A stretch of DNA of 8,834 bases, taken from assembly GCA_947165615.1 (NCBI GenBank), contig CAMVBD010000034.1, positions 1 through 8,834 of the forward strand, read 5' to 3'. Under the pieces are notes generated by a model, which did not search any database, was not told the DNA's origin, and saw only the letters and a program-made list of their open reading frames with translations. This document shows positions 1 to 5,034 of this stretch, piece by piece (positions within the stretch are counted from its first letter, which is position 1; every line of letters starts with the position of its first letter). Source of the stretch: an uncultured Clostridia bacterium. GTDB taxonomy: Bacteria > Bacillota > Clostridia > Oscillospirales > Acutalibacteraceae. Both the position numbers and the translations under genes were made by a program.

Positions 1-71
1 ACAAATCCAAACTCAAACGGCAGGCAAAAAAAGCCGCCGAAGCCGCAAAACAGGAAGAAGCAGGCGAATAA
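1..71 (+). CDS. C-terminal tail of an unidentified protein (partial)
   Basis: Only the last 22 codons and a TAA stop (69-71) are in the window; the frame runs from base 3. The visible residues are rich in Lys and Ala and end in an acidic EEAGE tail, a composition common at charged C-termini and not diagnostic of any family. The stop lies 3 nt before a GTG and 6 nt before an ATG that could start the next gene, so the two are probably co-transcribed and perhaps translationally coupled. The frame is open to the left edge. The product cannot be named from so short a piece. Confidence 0.6.
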   Translation, partial: KSKLKRQAKKAAEAAKQEEAGE

Positions 72-74
72 CGC

Positions 75-653
75 GTGATGTCAGAAAAGTTTGACGACAG
101 CGACATGAAAATCGTCGGGCGGCCCGTCCGTCCGGCAGAATCCGGAGAAGCCCTGCGCTTTATCGAGTATACCTCAAAGGAGCACTTCAACGGCAACTTC
201 CGCAAAGCAAAGGCGCTCGGGGCGAATATCGTCAGCGCTTTTTCTTACTCTGCCGCGCCGGAGGAACTTGAGGCGCTCATCCGCAGCCACGGCGTGGAAC
301 CGACGCCCGACGTCGTGCGGCAGGTCCGCTTTTTGTCCGTCTTTTCGGCGCAGGTCGCCATTGAAACGTATCTGCCCTCGCAGCTTTTGTCCAGCGTCGC
401 CATGGGGGAACTCTACGACACGCTGCGCCTGTATTCCTCCGCCTTTTACGACGACCTCGCAAAGTCCGGCGCCTTTTCCTTTTATAATATGACGCTCGGT
501 TCCGTCACGGACGTGACCGCCGCCGTCGGACGGCAGTTCGCCGCTCTCTGCGGCAAGCCCGGGGACCCCGCGCTCTCTGCCCTCGGGCAGGAGCTCCACA
601 CCCTCAACCTCAAAGCCTACCGCAAAGCCATCAACGGCTACGCCTTCGTTTAA
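75..653 (+). CDS. Hypothetical protein, 191-192 aa, unrecognised
   Basis: The reading frame is intact and ends in TAA. Translation could begin at GTG 75 or at the adjacent ATG 78, giving 192 or 191 residues. The ribosome binding site is weak (a GGCG-like stretch within the upstream gene's last codons), which fits coupling to the preceding stop at 69-71. The protein has no signal peptide or obvious membrane helix and looks cytosolic and mainly helical, with a charged first half and a more hydrophobic middle (around residues 85-150). I see no catalytic motif or family signature. Codon use matches the neighbouring housekeeping genes, so it is probably a resident gene. No terminator is visible before the rpmG promoter, so some read-through into rpmG is possible. 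Function unknown. Confidence 0.7.
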   Translation: MMSEKFDDSDMKIVGRPVRPAESGEALRFIEYTSKEHFNGNFRKAKALGANIVSAFSYSAAPEELEALIRSHGVEPTPDVVRQVRFLSVFSAQVAIETYLPSQLLSSVAMGELYDTLRLYSSAFYDDLAKSGAFSFYNMTLGSVTDVTAAVGRQFAALCGKPGDPALSALGQELHTLNLKAYRKAINGYAFV

Positions 654-669
654 ATTTTTAAAAAACCTC

Positions 670-698
670 TTGACAAACGGACCCGCATAGGGTATACT
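670..698 (+). promoter_or_regulatory. Sigma-A promoter of the rpmG-secE-nusG operon
   Basis: A perfect -35 box TTGACA (670-675) is followed by a 17-nt spacer and a -10 box TATACT (693-698). Transcription would start near 705, leaving a leader of about 100 nt before rpmG. The -10 box is embedded in the inverted repeat at 691-707. The match and spacing are as good as a housekeeping promoter gets; activity is inferred. Confidence 0.85.
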
Positions 699-707
699 CG
701 GTATACC
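691..707. repeat. Perfect inverted repeat over the rpmG -10 box
   Basis: GGTATAC (691-697) and GTATACC (701-707) are exact reverse complements separated by TCG. The dyad covers the whole -10 element and the probable start site, so it could be an operator for a dimeric regulator. It could equally be a chance product of two -10-like TATAC sequences. Because it mostly lies upstream of the predicted start of transcription, a role as an RNA hairpin is unlikely. Confidence 0.45.
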
Positions 708-807
708 TCTTTTTGCAGGGTTCTTTTTTTGTGCCCTGATTTCGGCGCAAATCCGCTGCGTCGGCATGAAATAGAGGGAGGCTACATTAAAAAATGGAGG
801 TGCCGTT

Positions 808-957
808 ATGAGAGTCAAAGTCACTCTTGCCTGCACGGAGTGCAAGCAGCGCAACTACAACACGATGAAAAACAAAAAGAACACGCCCGACAGACTTGAG
901 ATGAACAAGTACTGCAGATTTTGCAGAAAGCATACGCTCCACAGAGAATCCAAGTAA
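808..957 (+). CDS. rpmG: 50S ribosomal protein L33 (zinc-ribbon type)
   Basis: This 49-residue protein of the large ribosomal subunit sits near the E-site side of the 50S particle. It has the family pattern: a short basic N-terminus, the TECK and [11 protein letters not shown] segments, and a basic C-terminus. Two cysteine pairs, C9/C12 (CTEC) and C36/C39 (CRFC), are intact, so this is the zinc-binding C+ form rather than the cysteine-free form induced on zinc starvation in many Firmicutes. The length is typical. The start is ATG 808, with GGAGGTG at 796-802 and good spacing. It is the first gene after the 670-698 promoter and lies 36 nt before secE, the standard rpmG-secE-nusG order in Firmicutes. 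Confidence 0.95.
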   Translation: MRVKVTLACTECKQRNYNTMKNKKNTPDRLEMNKYCRFCRKHTLHRESK

Positions 958-993
958 GGACGCGTACCGCTTCTGACGAAAGGAAGGTTACTT

Positions 994-1503
994 ATGGCAG
1001 ATACCGAAAAAAAGGCCCTGACCGCCGCTGAAAAAGAGGCGGAAAAGGCGGCCAAAAAGGCAAAGCAGGAACGCATCAAAGCGTCCAAGCCGAAAAAAGA
1101 AGGCAGTGCCGCTTCCCGCGCAGGAAAACGAGTCAAAAAGTTCTGGAAGGACTTTACCGGAACCGTCAAAAAGATCGTCTGGCCCGGCCCCAAGCAGGTC
1201 GTCAAGTCCACGCTTGTCGTTCTGGCGTCGGTCATCGTGGTGGGTCTCGTGATCTTCGGCTTCGACCAGGGCATCAAGGCTCTGTTCAACAAGACCGTCG
1301 AAGTCGTTGAAGAGGCTGCCGAAAACAAGGGCGGGACCGAGGCGGAAACCGAGTCCGGAGCCGAGTCTGAGTCTGAGTCCGAGTCCGAATCCGAATCGGA
1401 GTCCGAAAGCGAATCCGAGTCCGAAAGCGAAACGGAATCCGAAAGCGAATCCGAGTCCGAATCCGAGTCCGAATCCGAAACGGAATCCGAGTCCGCCGAA
1501 TGA
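994..1503 (+). CDS. secE: Preprotein translocase subunit SecE with a long Glu-Ser tail
   Basis: SecE is the small essential clamp subunit of the SecYEG protein channel in the cytoplasmic membrane. The family core is clear: an amphipathic segment around residues 48-68 (KKFWKDF, KKIVWPGPKQVVK) followed by one hydrophobic membrane helix at about 71-92. Two parts are unusual. Residues 1-47 form a Lys/Ala/Glu-rich cytosolic extension. After the helix, residues 101-169 form an acidic tail whose positions 124-167 are 22 uninterrupted Glu-Ser or Glu-Thr dipeptides. Bacterial single-helix SecE proteins are usually about 60-90 residues; this one is 169. By normal SecE topology the tail would lie outside the cell. 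The start is ATG 994, preceded by AGGAAGG (981-987). It lies between rpmG and nusG, which confirms identity. Confidence 0.93.
   Translation: MADTEKKALTAAEKEAEKAAKKAKQERIKASKPKKEGSAASRAGKRVKKFWKDFTGTVKKIVWPGPKQVVKSTLVVLASVIVVGLVIFGFDQGIKALFNKTVEVVEEAAENKGGTEAETESGAESESESESESESESESESESESETESESESESESESESETESESAE
1363..1494 (+). repeat. Tandem Glu-Ser/Thr codon repeat in secE
   Basis: Twenty-two consecutive six-base units encode Glu-Ser (20) or Glu-Thr (2, at residues T147 and T163). Serine codons are mixed (14 TCC, 3 AGC, 2 TCT, 1 TCG) and Glu uses both GAA and GAG, so this is not a recent pure DNA expansion. The presence of AGC among TCN codons, which cannot interconvert by one silent change, suggests age or selection for the amino acid pattern. 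The tract could still change length by slippage. Confidence 0.9.
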
Positions 1504-1536
1504 TCTCACACGTAAACAAGGGAAGGACACACAGAT

Positions 1537-2094
1537 ATGATTGAAGATTACAAGTGGTACGTCGTCCACACCTATTCCGGTTACGAGAACAAGGTTGCGG
1601 ATAATATCCGCAAGGTCGTCGAAAACCGTGGACTCCACGACCAGATCGTTGACGTGCGCGTCCCGACCGAGACGGTCGTTGAGATCAAGGACGAAAAGCG
1701 CCGCGAAATCGAGCGCAAAATTTTTCCCGGCTACGTTCTTGTAAAACTCGCCATCTCGTACAACGAGAAAGCGCAGGAAAACAGAATGACGGACGAAATC
1801 TGGTACATCATCCGCAATACCCGCGGCGTCACCGGCTTCGTCGGCCCCGACGGCAGACCCGTTCCCCTGACGGAAGAGGAGGTCTATCGCCTGGGCGTAG
1901 AAAAGAAGAGCGTCAGCGTGAATTACGAGGTCGGCGATCTCGTTACCATCATTCACGGTTCCTTTGACGGCTTTTCGGGTATCGTCGACAAAATCGACGT
2001 CGAAAACGATACCGTGCGCGTGATCATTTCCATGATGGGACGTGACACGCCGCTCGAGCTGGGGCTCGATCAGGTCGAGTCCGCAGTCGACTGA
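1537..2094 (+). CDS. nusG: Transcription termination/antitermination factor NusG
   Basis: NusG binds elongating RNA polymerase across the clamp and links it to the ribosome or other factors. The 185-residue protein has the full two-domain layout. The NGN domain spans about residues 5-115 and includes WYVVHTYSGYE (7-17), FPGYVLV (63-69) and RNTRGVTGFVG (93-103). A short linker leads to the C-terminal KOW domain (about 130-185) with GDLVTIIHGSFDGFSGIV. The length is normal. The start is ATG 1537 with AAGGGAAGGA just upstream. It follows secE by 33 nt and probably shares its transcript; the 111-nt spacer to rplK carries the probable L1 control site. Confidence 0.97.
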   Translation: MIEDYKWYVVHTYSGYENKVADNIRKVVENRGLHDQIVDVRVPTETVVEIKDEKRREIERKIFPGYVLVKLAISYNEKAQENRMTDEIWYIIRNTRGVTGFVGPDGRPVPLTEEEVYRLGVEKKSVSVNYEVGDLVTIIHGSFDGFSGIVDKIDVENDTVRVIISMMGRDTPLELGLDQVESAVD

Positions 2095-2107
2095 TTTTTG
2101 GTAATGC

Positions 2108-2145
2108 GACCCGAATACGGGTCCTTTATGCCGGGGTGACCCGGC
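2108..2145 (+). promoter_or_regulatory. Tandem hairpins with an alternative pairing in the nusG-rplK leader
   Basis: Two perfect 6-bp hairpins lie side by side. GACCCG (2108-2113) pairs with CGGGTC (2118-2123) around an AATA loop, and GCCGGG (2130-2135) pairs with CCCGGC (2140-2145) around GTGA, a GNRA-type loop. GACCCG occurs a second time at 2138-2143, so CGGGTC can pair either backward or forward, and the forward pairing would break the second hairpin. No U-tract follows, so neither is an intrinsic terminator. A regulatory role is inferred from structure and from the position directly before the L1-like motif. Confidence 0.5.
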
Positions 2146-2185
2146 GTGGGAGGGGACAAATCTCATCTATCCCCGCCACTACCAC
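2146..2185 (+). promoter_or_regulatory. Putative ribosomal protein L1 autoregulatory site in the rplK leader
   Basis: The RNA begins GUGGGAGGGG (2146-2155) and ends CCCC...UACCAC (2171-2185). GGGG pairs with CCCC and GUGG with the distal CCAC, leaving an asymmetric purine-rich internal loop. As I recall 23S rRNA, the base of the L1 stalk has GUGGGAGG on one strand and UACCAC on the other, so the leader appears to copy the site L1 binds. L1 is known to repress its own rplKA message in E. coli by such mimicry. The element ends about 8 nt before the rplK ribosome binding site (2194-2200), where binding could block initiation. Confidence 0.55.
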
Positions 2186-2205
2186 ATGTTTTTGGAGGTG
2201 CAGTT

Positions 2206-2631
2206 ATGGCACAGAAAGTTACCGGCTTTATTAAGCTTCAGATCCCCGCAGGAAAGGCAACGCCCTCTCCCCCCGTCGGCCCGGCTCTGGGTCAGCACGG
2301 CGTGAACATCATGGCGTTCACCAAGGAATTCAACGAGCGCACCAAAAACGACATGGGTCTTGTCATCCCGGTCGTCATCACCGTTTATTCCGACCGTTCC
2401 TTTACCTTTGTTACCAAGACTCCCCCCGCGGCCGTCCTCATCAAAAAGGCCTGCGGCATTGAGACCGCTTCCGGCACCCCGAACAAGAACAAGGTTGCCT
2501 CGATCACCAAGGAGCAGGTCAGAAAAATCGCTGAGCAGAAGATGCCCGACCTCAACGCCGGCAGCGTCGAAGCCGCGATGAGCATGATCGCCGGTACCGC
2601 CCGTTCCATGGGCGTCACCGTTGTAGACTGA
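2206..2631 (+). CDS. rplK: 50S ribosomal protein L11
   Basis: L11 forms part of the GTPase-associated centre of the 50S subunit, with the L10/L12 stalk, and contacts translation factors and RelA. The N-terminal domain contains the family hallmark [19 protein letters not shown] at about residues 21-39, the proline-rich region next to the thiostrepton site. The C-terminal rRNA-binding domain (about 70-141) includes [13 protein letters not shown] and ends [12 protein letters not shown]. Length is the usual 141 aa. The frame is also open from a GTG at 2146, but ATG 2206 is the true start: it has a full GGAGGTG site at 2194-2200 and begins with the family's MAQKV. It is followed 17 nt later by rplA. 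Confidence 0.97.
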   Translation: MAQKVTGFIKLQIPAGKATPSPPVGPALGQHGVNIMAFTKEFNERTKNDMGLVIPVVITVYSDRSFTFVTKTPPAAVLIKKACGIETASGTPNKNKVASITKEQVRKIAEQKMPDLNAGSVEAAMSMIAGTARSMGVTVVD

Positions 2632-2648
2632 GCGGGAGGTAACAGAAT

Positions 2649-3353
2649 ATGAAACACGGTAAAAAATACGTAGACAGCGCAAAGCTCGTGGACCGTTCCA
2701 AGCTCTACGAGTCCAATGAGGCGCTGGATCTGGTCGTCAAGACCGCAAAGGCCAAGTTCGACGAGACCGTCGAAGTCCACGTCCGTCTGGGCGTTGACTC
2801 CCGTCACGCGGACCAGCAGGTCAGAGGCGCCGTCGTCCTTCCGAACGGCACCGGTAAAAAAGTCAGAGTCGCCGTTTTCGCCAAGGGTCCCGAAGCGGAC
2901 GCCGCCGCGGCTGCGGGCGCTGAGATCGTCGGCGCTGAGGATCTTGTCGCCAAGATCCAGGGCGAAGGCTTCCTTGATTTCGACGTGGCGATCGCCGCTC
3001 CCAACATGATGGGTCTGGTCGGCCGTCTCGGTAAGATCCTCGGCCCCAGAGGCTTAATGCCCTCTCCCAAGGCCGGCACCGTGACCCCCGACGTCGCCAA
3101 GGCTGTTAACGACGCCAAGGCCGGTAAGATCGAGTACCGTCTTGACAAGACCAACATCATCCACTGCCCCATCGGCAAGGCTTCCTTCGGCGCGGACAAG
3201 CTGTATGAAAACTACGCGACGCTCCTTGACGCCATCATCAAGGCCAAGCCCGCCGCTGCCAAGGGCCAGTATATCCGCTCCTGCACCGTCGCCTCCACCA
3301 TGGGCGTCGGCGTCAAGATCAACCCCAACAAGGTCCTCAAATCCGCCGAATAA
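2649..3353 (+). CDS. rplA: 50S ribosomal protein L1
   Basis: L1 forms the mobile stalk that helps release deacylated tRNA from the E site, and it commonly represses translation of its own operon. The 234-residue length is normal. Domain I is made of the N- and C-terminal parts (about 1-68 and 160-234), interrupted by domain II. The signature [20 protein letters not shown] lies at residues 125-144, and the C-terminal [20 protein letters not shown] at 206-225. The start is ATG 2649 with GGGAGGT at 2634-2640. It shares a transcript with rplK. No clear terminator follows; the next 25 nt lead into the separate rplJL promoter. Confidence 0.97.
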   Translation: MKHGKKYVDSAKLVDRSKLYESNEALDLVVKTAKAKFDETVEVHVRLGVDSRHADQQVRGAVVLPNGTGKKVRVAVFAKGPEADAAAAAGAEIVGAEDLVAKIQGEGFLDFDVAIAAPNMMGLVGRLGKILGPRGLMPSPKAGTVTPDVAKAVNDAKAGKIEYRLDKTNIIHCPIGKASFGADKLYENYATLLDAIIKAKPAAAKGQYIRSCTVASTMGVGVKINPNKVLKSAE

Positions 3354-3377
3354 TTTCGACCGGACCGAAAAAAGTAC

Positions 3378-3406
3378 TTGACAAGACCCGTGTCTTGTGA
3401 TAGTAT
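3378..3406 (+). promoter_or_regulatory. Sigma-A promoter of rplJ-rplL with a dyad in its spacer
   Basis: A perfect TTGACA (3378-3383) is followed 17 nt later by TAGTAT (3401-3406), the likely -10; the overlapping TATAAC at 3404-3409 is closer to consensus but badly spaced. The spacer region contains an exact 7-bp inverted repeat, ACAAGAC (3381-3387) and GTCTTGT (3392-3398), separated by CCGT. Such a dyad between the promoter boxes could bind a repressor, or be chance. The promoter lets the stalk proteins be made independently of rplKA. Confidence 0.75.
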
Positions 3407-3413
3407 AACAAAG

Positions 3414-3527
3414 TGCTGTTCTAAAGACAGCAGGTGCATCGCGTAAAGGACCAAGGTCCGCCTGCCGAGGAATGGAAATAAAGTCTACTGATTTTATGCC
3501 CGTTTCCTCTGCGGAAACGGGTTTTTT
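3414..3527 (+). ncRNA. Ribosomal protein L10 leader with intrinsic terminator
   Basis: The RNA between the promoter and rplJ matches the Firmicute L10 leader type, which binds L10 (with L12) to control its own operon. Stem TGCTGTT (3414-3420)/GACAGCA (3426-3432) has a CTAAA loop. GGAC-CAAG-GTCC (3448-3459) forms a second hairpin. CAGG (3431-3434) can close with CCTG (3461-3464), and CCTGCCGAGG (3461-3470) is the recognisable conserved end. An intrinsic terminator follows: CCCGTTTCC (3499-3507)/GGAAACGGG (3513-3521) and six T (3522-3527). GGAAA at 3474-3478 could pair with TTTCC at 3503-3507, a possible antiterminator. Excess L10 would favour termination; this mechanism is inferred from the known class. 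Confidence 0.85.
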
Positions 3528-3568
3528 GCGCGCTGTCCAATAGTCGTAAATAAGGCAGGTGAAACAAT

Positions 3569-4123
3569 TTGCCAAGCGCAAAGGTATTAGAAGAAAAGAA
3601 GGTCAAGGTCGCCGCTCTGAAGGAACGCATCGACGCCGCTGTCGCGGGTGTCATCGTTGACTACAAGGGCATCACGGTCGAGGACGACACCAAGCTCCGC
3701 AAGGAACTCCGCGAAGCAGGCGTCCGTTACTCCGTCGCCAAGAACACCCTGATCCGTCTTGCGGTGGAAGGTACCGCACTTACCGCGATGGACGATCAGC
3801 TCAACGGCACGACCGCTATCGCCACCAGCAGCGAGGATTACGTCGCCGCCGCGAGGATCCTCTCCAAGTTCGCCGAAAAGCACGACAACTTCAAGCTGAA
3901 GGTCGGCTTTATGGACGGTGAAGTGATCGGACTCGACAAGCTCGATGAACTTGCCAAGCTCCCGTCCAAGGAGGAACTGCTCACCAAGGTCGCGTACGTA
4001 TTCGCAGCACCCATGTCCTCGTTCGCGAGAGCCATTCAGGCGATCGTCGACAAACAGAACGAAGGAAACGAAGCTCCCGCCGAGGAGAATGCCGCTCCCG
4101 CTGAGGAAGCAGCCGCCGAATAA
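3569..4123 (+). CDS. rplJ: 50S ribosomal protein L10
   Basis: L10 anchors the L7/L12 dimers to the ribosome and forms the base of the stalk. The start is TTG 3569, giving [11 protein letters not shown], which matches the conserved MPSEKxLExKK opening of Firmicute L10. The ribosome binding site GGCAGGTG (3554-3561) sits 7 nt upstream. The rRNA-binding domain covers about residues 1-130, with VDYKGITV (30-37) and [13 protein letters not shown] (53-65). The helical L12-binding part follows around 134-163. The last 20 residues form an Ala/Pro/Glu-rich acidic tail containing APAEE twice, so the protein is 184 aa, somewhat longer than usual. A TTG start may lower initiation relative to rplL, which is needed in several-fold excess; that link is inference. 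Confidence 0.96.
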   Translation: MPSAKVLEEKKVKVAALKERIDAAVAGVIVDYKGITVEDDTKLRKELREAGVRYSVAKNTLIRLAVEGTALTAMDDQLNGTTAIATSSEDYVAAARILSKFAEKHDNFKLKVGFMDGEVIGLDKLDELAKLPSKEELLTKVAYVFAAPMSSFARAIQAIVDKQNEGNEAPAEENAAPAEEAAAE

Positions 4124-4161
4124 TCGGCAAACAAATCAAAATTAACTGGAGGAAATTTATA

Positions 4162-4539
4162 ATGGCATCCGAAAAGATTACCGCTATCGTTGATGAAGTT
4201 GCCGCTCTGTCCGTTCTGGAACTTGCGGAACTTGTAAAAGAAGTCGAAGAGAGATTCGGCGTCAGCGCTGCTGCTGCCGTCGTCGCTGCCGGCCCCGCTG
4301 CCGCTGCCGCTCCCGTCGAAGAGAAGACCGAGTTTGACGTCGTTCTTGCCGGCTTTGACGCCGCTGCCAAGATCAAGGTCATCAAGGTCGTCCGTGAGAT
4401 CACCGGCCAGGGCCTTGCCGAGGCCAAGGCGACTGTTGAAGGCGCTCCCAAGACCATCAAGGAAGCCGTCAGCAAGGACGAGGCTGAAGAACTCAAGAAG
4501 AAGATCGAAGAGGCCGGCGGTAAGGTCGAACTCAAGTAA
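4162..4539 (+). CDS. rplL: 50S ribosomal protein L7/L12
   Basis: L7/L12 is the multicopy stalk protein that recruits and stimulates the GTPase translation factors. The 125-residue protein shows the normal three parts: an N-terminal dimerisation and L10-binding domain (about 1-34), a flexible Ala-rich hinge (about 35-52), and a C-terminal factor-binding domain (54-125). The last contains [16 protein letters not shown] and [15 protein letters not shown]. The start ATG 4162 follows a strong GGAGG (4148-4152), better than that of rplJ, as suits its higher stoichiometry. It lies 38 nt after rplJ and ends just before a strong terminator. In most bacteria rpoB follows on the same transcript; here it does not. 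Confidence 0.97.
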   Translation: MASEKITAIVDEVAALSVLELAELVKEVEERFGVSAAAAVVAAGPAAAAAPVEEKTEFDVVLAGFDAAAKIKVIKVVREITGQGLAEAKATVEGAPKTIKEAVSKDEAEELKKKIEEAGGKVELK

Positions 4540-4552
4540 GATCGCATATTGC

Positions 4553-4585
4553 AAAAAACCGACCGTCGCAAGACGGTCGTTTTTT
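4553..4585 (+). terminator. Intrinsic terminator after rplL
   Basis: CGACCGTC (4560-4567) pairs perfectly with GACGGTCG (4572-4579) around a GCAA loop, followed by six T (4580-4585). The upstream A-tract (4553-4558) can pair with the T-tract, so it may also work on the opposite strand. It closes the ribosomal protein block. Confidence 0.92.
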
Positions 4586-4628
4586 GTATAGGGAGCGCGC
4601 CCTCGAACGTTTTTCCGCTATCTGTCTC

Positions 4629-4657
4629 TTGCGGGGACGCGTCCGGAATGCTATCAT
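4629..4657 (+). promoter_or_regulatory. Promoter of the dockerin mini-gene
   Basis: TTGCGG (4629-4634), a 17-nt spacer and TATCAT (4652-4657) preceded by TGC (4649-4651), i.e. an extended -10, give a plausible sigma-A promoter. The -35 matches only in TTG, so strength is probably moderate. The predicted start near 4664 leaves about 30 nt before the ATG at 4694. Confidence 0.55.
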
Positions 4658-4693
4658 AAAGATACAGTTTTTTTACGAAAGAAGGGCGCCCCT

Positions 4694-4974
4694 ATGCGTC
4701 AGCCGTTTCGCGCCGGGCTCGGCGTATTGTTATCGTTTGTGCTTTTGTTTACCGGACTGCTCCTGCCGACGACCGCGACGTGGACGACGACGGCTTCGTT
4801 ACCGCCGCAGACGCAAGGCTGGCGCTCAGACGGGCGGTGGAACTGGAAACCTACCCCAAGGGTAGCCGGGCGTACGTCGCCTGCAACGTAAACCGCGACG
4901 ACGCCGTCACAGCCGCGGACGCGAGAAGCATTCTCCGTGCGGCGGTCGCTTTGGAAGACCCCGCGCTTTGGTAA
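4694..4974 (+). pseudogene. Small secreted dockerin-like protein, split by a frameshift
   Basis: Two adjacent frames together make a sensible 93-residue product. From ATG 4694 (AGAAGGG at 4680-4686) the first frame encodes a signal peptide: MRQPFR, then a hydrophobic core up to about LLLPTTA. From roughly 4760-4780 the meaningful frame is one base back and encodes two dockerin-like repeats ending in TAA 4972-4974. The repeats are DRDVDDDGFVTAADARLALR and CNVNRDDAVTAADARSILR, each with the Asp/Asn calcium-loop pattern followed by a helix. Inserting one base near 4760-4785 would join them. No slippery heptamer is visible, so a one-base deletion or a sequence error is likelier than programmed shifting. 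Dockerins bind cohesins on scaffoldins or cell-surface proteins. No catalytic module lies between signal and dockerin. The gene has its own promoter and terminator and converges with the GH5 gene. Confidence 0.7.
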
Positions 4975-4989
4975 ACGCGGATAAAAAAG

Positions 4990-5017
4990 AAAAACGGGAC
5001 GCCGTGCTCCCGTTTTT
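4990..5017. terminator. Bidirectional terminator between the dockerin and GH5 genes
   Basis: AAAAACGGGA (4990-4999) and TCCCGTTTTT (5008-5017) form a perfect 10-bp stem with an 8-nt loop. The T-tract at 5013-5017 serves plus-strand transcripts from the dockerin gene. The A-rich run 4983-4994 reads as a T-tract on the minus strand and serves the GH5 operon. Confidence 0.85.
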
Positions 5018-5034
5018 GATGGAAAAAGCCTGTT

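Noticed and set aside
716..738. CAGGG/CCCTG stem in the rpmG leader as an attenuator
   Set aside because: Only 5 bp with a 13-nt U-rich loop and no U-tract after it; too weak to call.
988..2166. Long minus-strand open frame opposite secE and nusG (392 codons)
   Set aside because: It is the antisense of two certain genes; its Gly/Phe/Leu-rich low-complexity stretch is the complement of the SecE repeat, and it has no ribosome binding site or family motif.
2146..2205. Possible N-terminal extension of L11 from a GTG at 2146
   Set aside because: These bases form the leader RNA and the ribosome binding site; ATG 2206 gives the standard 141-residue L11.
3354..3370. TTTCG...CGAAA partial dyad after rplA as a terminator
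   Set aside because: Imperfect inside and followed by A, not T; it does not meet the pattern of a plus-strand intrinsic terminator.
4750..4785. Programmed -1 frameshift in the dockerin mini-gene
   Set aside because: No X XXY YYZ slippery heptamer is present in the signal-peptide frame and no clear downstream stimulatory hairpin or pseudoknot is seen.
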